Assembly: GCA_006227805.1 (NCBI GenBank)
Contig: SBFT01000048.1
Span: 1 to 12,659 of the forward strand
DNA from: Paracoccaceae bacterium
GTDB lineage: Bacteria; Pseudomonadota; Alphaproteobacteria; Rhodobacterales; Rhodobacteraceae
DNA: 12,659 nt
Direction: 5' to 3'
In this document: piece after piece, positions 1 through 6,408 of the stretch
How positions within the stretch are numbered: position 1 is the stretch's first letter
Layout: every line of letters begins with the position of its first letter
The notes under the pieces: generated by a model
What the model was told of the DNA's origin: nothing
The model's database searches: none
The model's input: the letters and a program-made list of their open reading frames with translations, nothing else
Position numbers and translations under genes: made by a program

Positions 1-115
1 GACCGGCGAGGGACCCCAGCGCCAGCACGATCGCCGCGACCGGGCCCGCAAGGCGCAGCCGCCCCTTGGTCCGGATCGGAAGGGGCCTTGCGCCCGGCAA
101 CCTGAAGCTGAACAT
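1..115 (-). CDS. Partial minus-strand gene, N-terminus with signal/anchor-like segment
   Basis: Read on the minus strand from an ATG at 115-113, the frame stays open to the left edge and gives 38 residues. It starts MFSFRLPGARPLPIRTKGRL, continues with a positively charged stretch, then a hydrophobic run (about residues 25-38, AGPVAAIVLALGSLAG). This is the pattern of a signal peptide or a single N-terminal membrane anchor. A purine-rich AAGGAAGGG lies about 6 bases upstream of the ATG and supports this start. The gene is divergent from the monooxygenase at 263 and shares a 147-bp gap with it. Too little of the protein is visible to name a family; a periplasmic or membrane-anchored protein such as an efflux adaptor is possible but unproven. 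Confidence 0.5.
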   Translation of the reverse strand, partial: MFSFRLPGARPLPIRTKGRLRLAGPVAAIVLALGSLAG

Positions 116-173
116 CTCCTGCCCTTCCTTTCACCTCTGGATGTGTGGCCAGTGGAAGGGCACGGGATTTCGG

Positions 174-188
174 TTGTCAACAGGACAA
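174..188. promoter_or_regulatory. Inverted repeat TTGTC-N5-GACAA in divergent promoter gap
   Basis: Five-base arms TTGTC (174-178) and GACAA (184-188) are separated by five bases. The site sits between the two divergent genes, about 75 bp upstream of the monooxygenase start. Its inner bases fit the T-N11-A layout of LysR-type operators, and regulators of this type often control degradative monooxygenases, but no regulator gene is in view. Short arms like these arise by chance often enough that this is only a candidate. Confidence 0.2.
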
Positions 189-262
189 GCCCCATCCCGC
201 CCGATTGCCCCGCCCGGCCCCCGCCGCTAACCTCGCGCCTCAGGGAGAGGCGGAGGACCCAC

Positions 263-1900
263 ATGGAAGTCGATGTCGCCATCGCGGGCGGCGGCCCCTT
301 CGGGCTGATGCTGGCGATCGAACTGGGGCGGAGGGGCGTGCGCACGCTTCTGTGCGACGCCAAGGAAAGCACCGCCTTCAACCCCCAGGCCAACGCGACG
401 CAAGCCCGCACGATGGAGTATTTCCGCCGCCTGGGCTTCGCGGACGAGATCCGCCGCAGCGGTCTGCCCGGCGATCATCCCACCGACATCGCCTATTTCA
501 CCCGCTACGCCACGCACGAGCTGGGCCGCTTCCGCCTGCCGCCCTCGGGCAGGGCGCGCGCGATGGTCTCATCGAACGAAGGGCCGTGGTCGGCCTCGGA
601 AGCCCCGCACCGGATCAGCCAGAAATTCGTCGAACCCGTCCTTCTGCGGCACGCCCGCGCCGCCGGGCCGGTCGAGGTGCGCTTTCTCTGGCGCCTCGAC
701 GGCTTTGCGGACAAGGGCGATCACGTCGCCTGCGACTTCGCATCGGTCGACGGCGGCCAGGCACAGCATGTCCGCGCGAGATACCTGGTCGGCGCGGATG
801 GCGCGCGCAGCGCGGTGCGCAAGGCGATCGGCGCGACGCTGCAGGGCGAATACGGCGAGAAACGCGATTTCATGGGCGGGCGGATGTATGCGATCTACCT
901 GCATTGCCCCGGTTTCTATGCCGAGACGGGGATAGAGCCCGCCTGGATGCACTGGACCGTGAACCGCGAACGCCGCGCCCTGATGGCTGCCGTGGACGGC
1001 AAGGGCGATTATGCCTTCCACACGCAACTCCGCCCCGACGAGGATGAGGACAAGATCACCGACGCCGACGCCCGCGCGCTGTTCCACCAGGCCTGCGGGC
1101 GGGAAATCGACTGCACCATCCTGTCCCACATGGGATGGACGGCGGGCCATTCGCTGGTCGCCGACCGGATGCGGCGGGGCCGCGTCTTCATCGGGGGCGA
1201 CGCCGCGCATCTGTTTACGCCGACGGGGGGACTTGGCTACAACACGGCGGTCGAGGATGCGGTCAACCTCGGCTGGAAACTGGCCGCCACCCTGGCCGGG
1301 CAGGGGGGCGCGGCGCTTCTGGACAGCTATGACTTCGAACGCCGCAAGGCCGCGCTGCGCAACACGGCCTACGCGCGGGGTTTCGCGGATTCGGTGGGGA
1401 ATTTCCTGCCCAAGCCGGGGCTGGAAGACGACACGGCGGAAGGCGCGCGGTTGCGCGCCGAGGCCGGGGCTTACCTGGAAGACCACGCCCGGCGCGAATT
1501 CAACATCCCCGGCGTGACCTTCGGCACGCGCTATGACGGCTCGCCCGTCCTGCCCGCGCCCGATGGCCCCATTCCCGAGGACGCCGCCAATGTCTTTGTC
1601 CCCAGCGGGCTGCCCGGCGGGCGCGCCCCGCATTGGTGGCTGGGCGAGGGGCAGTCGCTGTTCGACCGCTTCGGCTTTGACTGGACGCTTCTGCGGCTGG
1701 ATGGGCAGGGCGGAGCCGGGATCATCGCCGAAGCGCAGGCACGCGGCCTGTCCCTGACGGTCGCGGACCCCGGCGTGCCGGAGCTGCGCGCCCTTTACGG
1801 TGCCAACCTCGCCCTGATCCGCCCCGACCAGATCATCGCCTGGAGGGGGGACAGGTCGGGCGATGCGGCGGCTGTGTGGGATCGGGTGCTGGGGCTTTGA
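263..1900 (+). CDS. FAD-dependent monooxygenase (aromatic hydroxylase, PheA/TfdB/MhpA type)
   Basis: This 545-residue flavoprotein belongs to the class A hydroxylases, which use FAD, NAD(P)H and O2 to hydroxylate phenolic or polyketide-like rings in the cytoplasm. The N-terminal Rossmann motif GGGPFG (residues 9-14) binds the ADP part of FAD. GADGARSAVRK (177-187) is the DG motif, and GRVFIGGDAAHLFTPTGG (306-323) is the GD motif that contacts the FAD ribityl chain. After about residue 425 the protein has the C-terminal thioredoxin-like domain of this family, ending in the typical LIRPDQIIAWRGD stretch. Length and domain order are normal. I chose the ATG at 263 because GGAGG lies six bases upstream (252-256) and the Rossmann strand follows at once; earlier in-frame codons from 143 add a proline-rich tail unlike the family. 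No partner or ring-cleavage gene lies next to it, so the substrate cannot be inferred. Confidence 0.9.
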   Translation: MEVDVAIAGGGPFGLMLAIELGRRGVRTLLCDAKESTAFNPQANATQARTMEYFRRLGFADEIRRSGLPGDHPTDIAYFTRYATHELGRFRLPPSGRARAMVSSNEGPWSASEAPHRISQKFVEPVLLRHARAAGPVEVRFLWRLDGFADKGDHVACDFASVDGGQAQHVRARYLVGADGARSAVRKAIGATLQGEYGEKRDFMGGRMYAIYLHCPGFYAETGIEPAWMHWTVNRERRALMAAVDGKGDYAFHTQLRPDEDEDKITDADARALFHQACGREIDCTILSHMGWTAGHSLVADRMRRGRVFIGGDAAHLFTPTGGLGYNTAVEDAVNLGWKLAATLAGQGGAALLDSYDFERRKAALRNTAYARGFADSVGNFLPKPGLEDDTAEGARLRAEAGAYLEDHARREFNIPGVTFGTRYDGSPVLPAPDGPIPEDAANVFVPSGLPGGRAPHWWLGEGQSLFDRFGFDWTLLRLDGQGGAGIIAEAQARGLSLTVADPGVPELRALYGANLALIRPDQIIAWRGDRSGDAAAVWDRVLGL

Positions 1901-1913
1901 ACGGGGCATGGGG

Positions 1914-1930
1914 CGCGGGCTGAAGCCGCG
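1914..1930. terminator. Possible hairpin in the convergent gap
   Basis: In the 54-bp gap between two convergent genes the sequence can fold as CGC-(bulged G)-GGC, loop TGAA, GCC-GCG. There is no T-run on either side, so it is at best a weak or Rho-assisted terminator. Confidence 0.2.
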
Positions 1931-1954
1931 GGCAGGCCGACGCGGGCGCCCGGT

Positions 1955-2383
1955 CTAGTCCGATCCGCCGTAATAGGTTGCGCTCAGGCATCCCGTGTCG
2001 GCATCGAAATCCAGACCGCCAAGAAGGTGCATCGCCACCCTGTCGGCGCGATGGAACGACGCGCACAGGCGAAACCGCGTGTCGCTGATCCTTTCATACC
2101 GGTAGGGCGCGCCCGAATGGGGATCGGCCAGCCGGATTCCCGTCAGGCTATTGAAGCAGACATCATCCTCGAAAAGCCTCTCGGGCAAGTGCCGCCCGGC
2201 CTCCTCGGCCAGACAGGGCACATACTTGCCCGCGAGCCGGGCGATATCCTCGGCCCTCACCTTGTCCTCCTTTTCCAGGCGTCCGGCTTTTGGGCCGCCA
2301 GCGACCGAAAGGCCCAGCGCGATGGCGATCAGCACGAGGGCTCCGATCATCACCGACGAAATCACGCTAGGCCGCATGTTCAT
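1955..2383 (-). CDS. Small single-helix protein with four cysteines, function unknown
   Basis: The 142-residue product has one N-terminal hydrophobic helix (about residues 8-28, VISSVMIGALVLIAIALGLS) followed by a soluble, probably periplasmic domain. The soluble part holds cysteines 57, 76, 107 and 132, which could form two disulfides. Its most distinctive stretch is DPHSGAPYRYERISDTRFRLC (88-108), a DP-x-T/S-G-x-PY-x-Y pattern that I associate with small conserved proteins encoded beside DUF5671 genes. Its start overlaps the end of the upstream DUF5671 gene by 17 bp (or 11 bp if translation begins at the second Met, at 2377), so the two are almost certainly co-transcribed and translationally coupled. 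The family has no function that I know of. Confidence 0.75.
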   Translation of the reverse strand: MNMRPSVISSVMIGALVLIAIALGLSVAGGPKAGRLEKEDKVRAEDIARLAGKYVPCLAEEAGRHLPERLFEDDVCFNSLTGIRLADPHSGAPYRYERISDTRFRLCASFHRADRVAMHLLGGLDFDADTGCLSATYYGGSD

Positions 2384-3014
2384 CGGCCCCCATTTCGATC
2401 CGGAAATACAGGAAGATCACGCCCGCGACGATCAGGACGACAAGCCCCTTCGTCAGGATGCGGAGACCCAGATCGCCGTTCAGCGCCGAATAGATGATCC
2501 AGAGCGCATCGCCCAGCAGCGAGATCGCCGCCAGGAACAGCGTGATGTATCCGAACCATTTGCGAACGGCCGAGCGTCTCTTGCCGGGATCGCTGTCCGT
2601 CGCCCGCGAAACCCTGCGGTTCAGAAGAAGAAACAGCGTTCCGAACACGATCAGGGCCGCGATCGACCACCTGATGCTTTGCAGCCGGTGGACGACCATC
2701 CATTGGTCTTCGGCCTGGGTCGGGTAGGCGAACCGGATATCGATCAGGTTGAACGACAGGCTCACCAGGTGCCAGGCCGTCATGGCCAGCGCCGTGAACA
2801 TCAGTCCGTAGACGAAGGCTTCGCGGGCGGAGACATAGGGGCGCGGACGTGGAACGGGTATTCCGAACGCGTCCTTGGCCCAGGCGCCCAGCGCCTCGTC
2901 GACCTCGTGCGCGGCCCAGCCCGCAGATTGCAGGGCTTCGGCGATTTCGCCGCGATCCTTGCCCATGCGCAGCGCCTCGTGGACGAACTCGGCCAATTGA
3001 TCCGGTTTCCTCAT
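2367..3014 (-). CDS. DUF5671-type four-helix membrane protein
   Basis: This 215-residue protein begins with a small helical soluble module (about residues 1-48, with VHEALRMGKDRGEIAEALQS and GWAAHEVDEAL) resembling a UBA-like or SHOCT-like helical hairpin. Four membrane segments follow at about 67-91, 116-132, 153-178 and 186-204. The pattern SAREAFVYGLMF, then IRWSIAALIVFGTLFLLLNRR, then YITLFLAAISLLGDAL and a final TKGLVVLIVAGVIFLY matches my memory of the DUF5671 domain, whose function is unknown. The ATG at 3014 has GGGAGGG five bases upstream, a strong ribosome binding site. The gene follows fabA on the same strand after 217 bp, but a hairpin just after fabA suggests it has its own promoter. 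It overlaps the downstream small cysteine protein, which points to a shared membrane function. Confidence 0.8.
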   Translation of the reverse strand: MRKPDQLAEFVHEALRMGKDRGEIAEALQSAGWAAHEVDEALGAWAKDAFGIPVPRPRPYVSAREAFVYGLMFTALAMTAWHLVSLSFNLIDIRFAYPTQAEDQWMVVHRLQSIRWSIAALIVFGTLFLLLNRRVSRATDSDPGKRRSAVRKWFGYITLFLAAISLLGDALWIIYSALNGDLGLRILTKGLVVLIVAGVIFLYFRIEMGADEHAA

Positions 3015-3207
3015 CTCTGCCCTCCCGTGCGTCGGATGCCCGGAAGCCTGCGGCGCGCGGATGCGGGGAGTCCTTGATATGGATCAGAGAATTCGAATGT
3101 GTCCGCATCGCCCCCGGGCGCAGGCCAAGACGCCCCCGGCGCAAGGCAAAGCGTGAAGAAGCGCCAAGACCGCCCCTGCGACCTGTTGATTTCATCGCGG
3201 CGCAAAG

Positions 3208-3226
3208 GCGTCCCGCCACGGGACGC
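3208..3226 (-). terminator. Strong hairpin just after fabA
   Basis: A perfect 8-bp stem (GCGTCCCG / CGGGACGC) with a 3-base loop begins six bases beyond the fabA stop codon. In the direction of fabA transcription it is followed by CCTTTG, a short T-run. Position and stability fit termination of the fabA transcript, separating fabA from the DUF5671 gene further on. The T-run is weak, so attenuation rather than full stop is possible. Confidence 0.55.
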
Positions 3227-3231
3227 GCGTG

Positions 3232-3741
3232 TCAGCTTTCGCTGAGGGCGACCTTCATGTCCTTCACCTGGTAGATAACCTCGCCATCGGCTTCCACGAT
3301 CCCGTCTGCCACTCCCATGGTCAGCCGCCGGGTCTGGATCGCCTTGGTGAAGTCCACCTTGTAGGTCAGCATCTTCCGGTCGGGCCGCACCATGCCGGTC
3401 AGCTTGACCTCGCCCACGCCCAGGGCATAGCCGCGCCCCGTCCAGCCGCGCCAGCCCAGGTTGAAGCCTGTCAGCTGCCACAGCCCGTCGAGGCCAAGGC
3501 ACCCCGGCATGATCGGGTTGCCGGGGAAATGGCAGGCGAAGAACCACAGGTCGGGCGTGATGTCGAATTCGGCCACTACATGGCCTTTCCCGTGCAACCC
3601 GCCATCCTCGGAAATCTGGGTGATCCGGTCCATCATCAGCATCGGCGGTTCGGGAAGCTGGGCATTGCCGGGACCGAACAACTCGCCCCGCGCGCATTTC
3701 AGAAGCGCCTCGCGATCGAAGGAAGTGGGGTATGGCGACAT
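3232..3741 (-). CDS. fabA: 3-hydroxydecanoyl-ACP dehydratase/isomerase FabA
   Basis: FabA dehydrates 3-hydroxydecanoyl-ACP and isomerises the trans-2 product to cis-3-decenoyl-ACP, the branch point to unsaturated fatty acids in the cytoplasmic type II pathway. The 169-residue product is the usual FabA length. The active-site region CHFPGNPIMPGCLGLDGLWQ (70-89) carries the catalytic His71 and Asp85, corresponding to His70 and Asp84 of the E. coli enzyme. PPMLMMDRI (32-40) and GEVKLTGMV (110-118) are further family blocks. I chose the start at 3741 because MSPYPTSFDREALLKCARGE aligns with FabA N-termini; an upstream in-frame extension to 3825 reads through the promoter region. AGGAG lies about 11 bases upstream. 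The gene is divergent from irr. FabA usually works with FabB, often the next gene, but no fabB follows here. Confidence 0.97.
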   Translation of the reverse strand: MSPYPTSFDREALLKCARGELFGPGNAQLPEPPMLMMDRITQISEDGGLHGKGHVVAEFDITPDLWFFACHFPGNPIMPGCLGLDGLWQLTGFNLGWRGWTGRGYALGVGEVKLTGMVRPDRKMLTYKVDFTKAIQTRRLTMGVADGIVEADGEVIYQVKDMKVALSES

Positions 3742-3785
3742 GCGCGGCGCGGCTCCTGCTGGTGGGTTGGACACTGACCTTGCCC

Positions 3786-3815
3786 CCTCTAGCACCGCCC
3801 AAAAGGGTCCTGCAA
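3786..3815 (-). promoter_or_regulatory. Candidate fabA promoter
   Basis: On the minus strand, TTGCAG (3815-3810) and TAGAGG (3791-3786) are separated by 18 bp. Initiation near 3779 would give a leader of about 38 bases before the fabA ATG. The spacer contains CCCTTTTGGG, a short inverted repeat that could be an operator half-site. The elements resemble the miaB promoter candidate in this window. Confidence 0.35.
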
Positions 3816-3871
3816 GGCGCAACACCCGGTCGCGCCCGCCGCGCCCCCGGCCAGTTGCGACCTATTTTCAT

Positions 3872-3901
3872 TTGGCAATTCGCCCGACGCCGCCCTATAT
3901 A
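3872..3901 (+). promoter_or_regulatory. Candidate irr promoter
   Basis: TTGGCA (3872-3877) and TATATA (3896-3901) with an 18-bp spacer lie just upstream of irr, in the most AT-rich part of the fabA-irr gap. The transcript would start near 3908, leaving about 25 bases before the irr ATG. I see no clear palindromic iron-control element over it. Confidence 0.5.
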
Positions 3902-3925
3902 TCGCGGAACGGACCGCAGGAGACG

Positions 3926-3937
3926 ATGCCCCGATGA
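3926..3937 (+). other. Three-codon leader frame (Met-Pro-Arg-stop) overlapping the irr start
   Basis: ATG CCC CGA TGA occupies 3926-3937, and its TGA overlaps the irr ATG in an ATGA arrangement. The AGGAG at 3918-3922 lies 3 bases from this first ATG and 11 bases from the irr ATG, so neither spacing is ideal. It could act as a minimal leader frame coupled to irr, or be chance. Confidence 0.25.
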
Positions 3938-4350
3938 CCGCCGCGACGACCGACCGCGCGACCGACTGGCTGGCCCAGGCAGGGCTGCGCCCTACTCGCC
4001 AGCGCCTGACCCTGGCCGAGCTTCTGGTGGGCGACGGCCAGCATCGGCATGTCACCGCAGAAAGCCTTTACGAGGCCGTGCAGGCGCGTGGCGCCTCGGT
4101 GTCGCTGGCCACCGTCTACAACACGCTGCGCGCCTTCTGCCAGGCGGGCATCCTTCAGGAAGTCACCGTGGACGGCTCGAAAAGCTATTTCGACACCAAT
4201 ACCCATGATCACCCGCATTTCTACTGGGAAGAGGACGGGCGCCTGTCGGACGCCCCCTCGGACCAGCTGGTGATCCTGCAATTGCCCGAGGCGCCCGCCG
4301 GGGCCGAGATCGCCTCGGTCGACGTGGTGATCCGCCTGCGCCGGACCTGA
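3934..4350 (+). CDS. irr: Irr, iron/haem-responsive Fur-family regulator
   Basis: Irr is the alphaproteobacterial Fur paralogue that represses or activates iron and haem genes when iron is short and is inactivated by haem. The 138-residue product has the Fur winged-helix domain: GLRPTRQRLTLAELLV (17-32), HRHVTAESLYEAV (37-49) and the recognition helix SLATVYNTLRAF (57-68). The linker gives GSKSYFDTNTHDHPHFYW (81-98), whose HDHPH (91-95) is the histidine-rich motif tied to haem and metal binding in Irr. It lacks the two CxxC zinc motifs of Fur and Zur, which supports Irr. The gene is divergent from fabA, an arrangement I recall from other Rhodobacterales. The ATG at 3934 gives the normal N-terminus, though AGGAG is 11 bases away. 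The dioxygenase gene follows 15 bp after the stop in the same frame. Confidence 0.93.
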   Translation: MTAATTDRATDWLAQAGLRPTRQRLTLAELLVGDGQHRHVTAESLYEAVQARGASVSLATVYNTLRAFCQAGILQEVTVDGSKSYFDTNTHDHPHFYWEEDGRLSDAPSDQLVILQLPEAPAGAEIASVDVVIRLRRT

Positions 4351-4365
4351 GACCGGACGACCGCC

Positions 4366-5160
4366 TTGCCCGTCTCGCCGGATCAGATACGCGCGTTCCA
4401 GCAGGAGGGCGTCGTGCTTGTGCCCGGTCTGTTCGCCGCGCATGTCGAGGCCCTGCGCAAGGGCATCGATCGCAACATGGCCGAGCCGGGCCCTTATGCC
4501 AGCCGCAACGAGAAGCCGGGCGAGACGGGCCTGTTCTTCGACGACTACTGCAACTGGGACCGCATTCCCGAATTCCATGCCGTCCTGCGCGACCCCGCGA
4601 TCATCGCCGCCGCCGGGGCGCTGATGGGGTCGGCCCGCGTGCAGATGTTCCATGACCACGTGCTGGTGAAGGAGCCGGGAACCTCGATGGCGACGCCCTG
4701 GCATTCCGACGGCCCCTATTACTTTGTCGAAGGCCGCCAGACGATCAGCTTCTGGGTGCCGCTCGACCCCGTCACCGATGCCGGGCTGCGCTGCGTCGCG
4801 GGATCGCACCTGTGGGAAAAGGACGTGCTGCCCACGCGCTGGGTCAGCAACGCGGCCTTCTTCGAGGGGGATTACATGCCCGTCCCCGACCCCGAGGCCG
4901 AGGGCATGACGATCCGCGAATGGCCGATGCAGCCGGGTGACGCGGTGGCGTTCCATTTCCGCACCCTGCATGGCGCGCGCGGCAACAGCGCGGCATCGCG
5001 CCGCCGGGCGTTCTCGCTGCGGCTGGTGGGCGATGACGCGGCCTATGTCGAGCGGCCCGGGCGCACCTCGCCGCCCTATCCGGGCCATGACATGCGCCCC
5101 GGCCAGAGGCTGCGCGAGGACTGGTTTCCCGTCCTGTCGGACCGCTCCGCGACAGGCTGA
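4366..5160 (+). CDS. Phytanoyl-CoA dioxygenase (PhyH) family Fe(II)/2-oxoglutarate oxygenase
   Basis: Members of this family hydroxylate small molecules or acyl-CoAs, using Fe(II), O2 and 2-oxoglutarate in the cytoplasm. The 264-residue product opens with the family signature SPDQIRAFQQEGVVLVPGLF (4-23). The iron ligands are visible as H113 and D115 in PWHSDGPYYF, and H202 in TLHGARGN. Arg213 or Arg214 in the strand SRRRAFSLRLVGDD (211-224) would bind the 2-oxoglutarate carboxylate. The only sensible start is TTG at 4366: the frame is closed by the irr stop 15 bp upstream, and later GTG codons would remove the first strand. No good ribosome binding site precedes it, so translation may depend on coupling to irr. 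The substrate cannot be told. Co-transcription with irr would link an iron-dependent enzyme to iron status. Confidence 0.88.
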   Translation: MPVSPDQIRAFQQEGVVLVPGLFAAHVEALRKGIDRNMAEPGPYASRNEKPGETGLFFDDYCNWDRIPEFHAVLRDPAIIAAAGALMGSARVQMFHDHVLVKEPGTSMATPWHSDGPYYFVEGRQTISFWVPLDPVTDAGLRCVAGSHLWEKDVLPTRWVSNAAFFEGDYMPVPDPEAEGMTIREWPMQPGDAVAFHFRTLHGARGNSAASRRRAFSLRLVGDDAAYVERPGRTSPPYPGHDMRPGQRLREDWFPVLSDRSATG

Positions 5161-5249
5161 GCCCCGGCGCCCCGCCAAGGGCCTTGAGCGGTGGCGGCGG
5201 ATTGTCCATGCTGCGATGCGGGATACGCCCCCGACGACGAGAGCATCCG

Positions 5250-6368
5250 ATGATGAACAAGCCCCAACCCCGGACCGAGAGCCCCGTCGTCCATACCGTC
5301 GCGCTGGTCATCATCGCCTTCGCGGTCGTGCTGTTCCTTCTGGTGCAGGCGCGCTTCATCCTGATCTGCCTGGCCGTCGCGATCATGCTGTTCAGCCTGA
5401 CCAGCGATGCGATCAACTTCATCGCCCGCGCGCGGATCGGTGTCCTGCGCATTCCCAACTGGCTGGCGACGGTGACGGCGGTGGTGCTGATCTCGACCGC
5501 GCTGATCGTGCTGACCTCGCTGATCCTCAGCCAGGTGAACACCATCCTCAGCACCACCCTCGCCTATGCCGAGAGGGTCCCGCAGGCGGTCGCCAGCCTC
5601 TTCGCCTGGCTGGGCCCCGAGGCCGAGACCGCCATCTTCAACGCCGTCAGCAGCGTCAACGTCAGCGGTTATCTTCGCTCGGCCGCGGGGCAGGCGGGCG
5701 GCCTGATGCAGGGCACCGTGCTGGTCATCCTGTTCGTGGGGTTCCTCTTCAGCGAACGGATCTGGTTCGGAACCAAGCTGACCAACCTGCTGAAGAACGA
5801 GGCGCGCGCCGAGGAAGTCTCGATGATCATTTCCTCGATCATGCACCGGGTGAACTATTACCTGCTGGTCAAGACGGTGATCAGCGTGGTCACGGGCGCC
5901 ATGACCTGGGTCGTGGCCGAGCTGTTCGGACTGGACCTGGCGCTGGCCATCGGGATCATGACCTTCATCCTCAACTACATTCCCAACATCGGCTCGATCG
6001 TCGCCACCGTCGCCGCGGCGCTGATGGCCTATGTCCAGCTGGGCGATCCGGCGATCACGGCGGGATTGTTCCTGGCGCTGGCCGTCATCCAGTTCGTCAA
6101 CGGCAACATCATCGACCCGATCCTGATGGGCCGCACGCTGCGGCTGTCGACCTTCGGCATCATCGTGTCGCTGGCGTTCTGGGCGGCCCTGTGGGGCATC
6201 GCCGGGATGTTCCTGGCGGTGCCGATCATGGTGGGCATCATGATCGCCTGCAGCCATGTCGAAGGCCTGCGCCCGGTGGCGATCCTTCTGTCGCGCGAGG
6301 GGCTGCCCGATACCGATTCCGAAAGCCGCATCACCCTGTTCGGCAAGCGAGGCAAGGCGGCGAAATAG
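5250..6368 (+). CDS. AI-2E/PerM family transporter-like membrane protein
   Basis: The 372-residue product has about eight membrane helices, with pairs in the first 100 residues (about 14-34, 36-55, 70-94), a cytoplasmic or periplasmic domain at about 100-150, and a helical bundle from 153 to 340. Family blocks are visible as LNYIPNIGSIVATVAAAL (241-258), NGNIIDPILMGRTLRLS (284-300) and WGIAGMFLAVPIMV (315-328). The family was named for autoinducer-2 export by E. coli TqsA, but members also include Na+/H+ antiporters, so the cargo is uncertain. I chose the ATG pair at 5250/5253, with GAGAG upstream; the in-frame extension from 5184 adds a polar, glycine-arginine-rich leader. The 89-bp gap after the dioxygenase has a weak -35/-10 pair (TTGAGC at 5184, CATGCT at 5207), so the gene may have its own promoter as well as read-through from irr. 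Confidence 0.92.
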   Translation: MMNKPQPRTESPVVHTVALVIIAFAVVLFLLVQARFILICLAVAIMLFSLTSDAINFIARARIGVLRIPNWLATVTAVVLISTALIVLTSLILSQVNTILSTTLAYAERVPQAVASLFAWLGPEAETAIFNAVSSVNVSGYLRSAAGQAGGLMQGTVLVILFVGFLFSERIWFGTKLTNLLKNEARAEEVSMIISSIMHRVNYYLLVKTVISVVTGAMTWVVAELFGLDLALAIGIMTFILNYIPNIGSIVATVAAALMAYVQLGDPAITAGLFLALAVIQFVNGNIIDPILMGRTLRLSTFGIIVSLAFWAALWGIAGMFLAVPIMVGIMIACSHVEGLRPVAILLSREGLPDTDSESRITLFGKRGKAAK

Positions 6369-6408
6369 ACCGGGGCGCGGGTCTCCGGTCGCGATGGAGG
6401 ACGACGAC

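Noticed and set aside
143..262. Upstream in-frame start for the monooxygenase
   Set aside because: The extra 40 residues are proline- and arginine-rich, and a good GGAGG precedes the ATG at 263.
569..1909. Minus-strand open frame opposite the monooxygenase
   Set aside because: No recognisable domain and fully inside a convincing gene.
1943..1952. Palindrome CGGGCGCCCG
   Set aside because: A 10-bp GC palindrome is common by chance at this base composition.
3895..5178. Long minus-strand open frame opposite irr and the dioxygenase gene
   Set aside because: Covers two well-supported genes and has a low-complexity, motif-free product.
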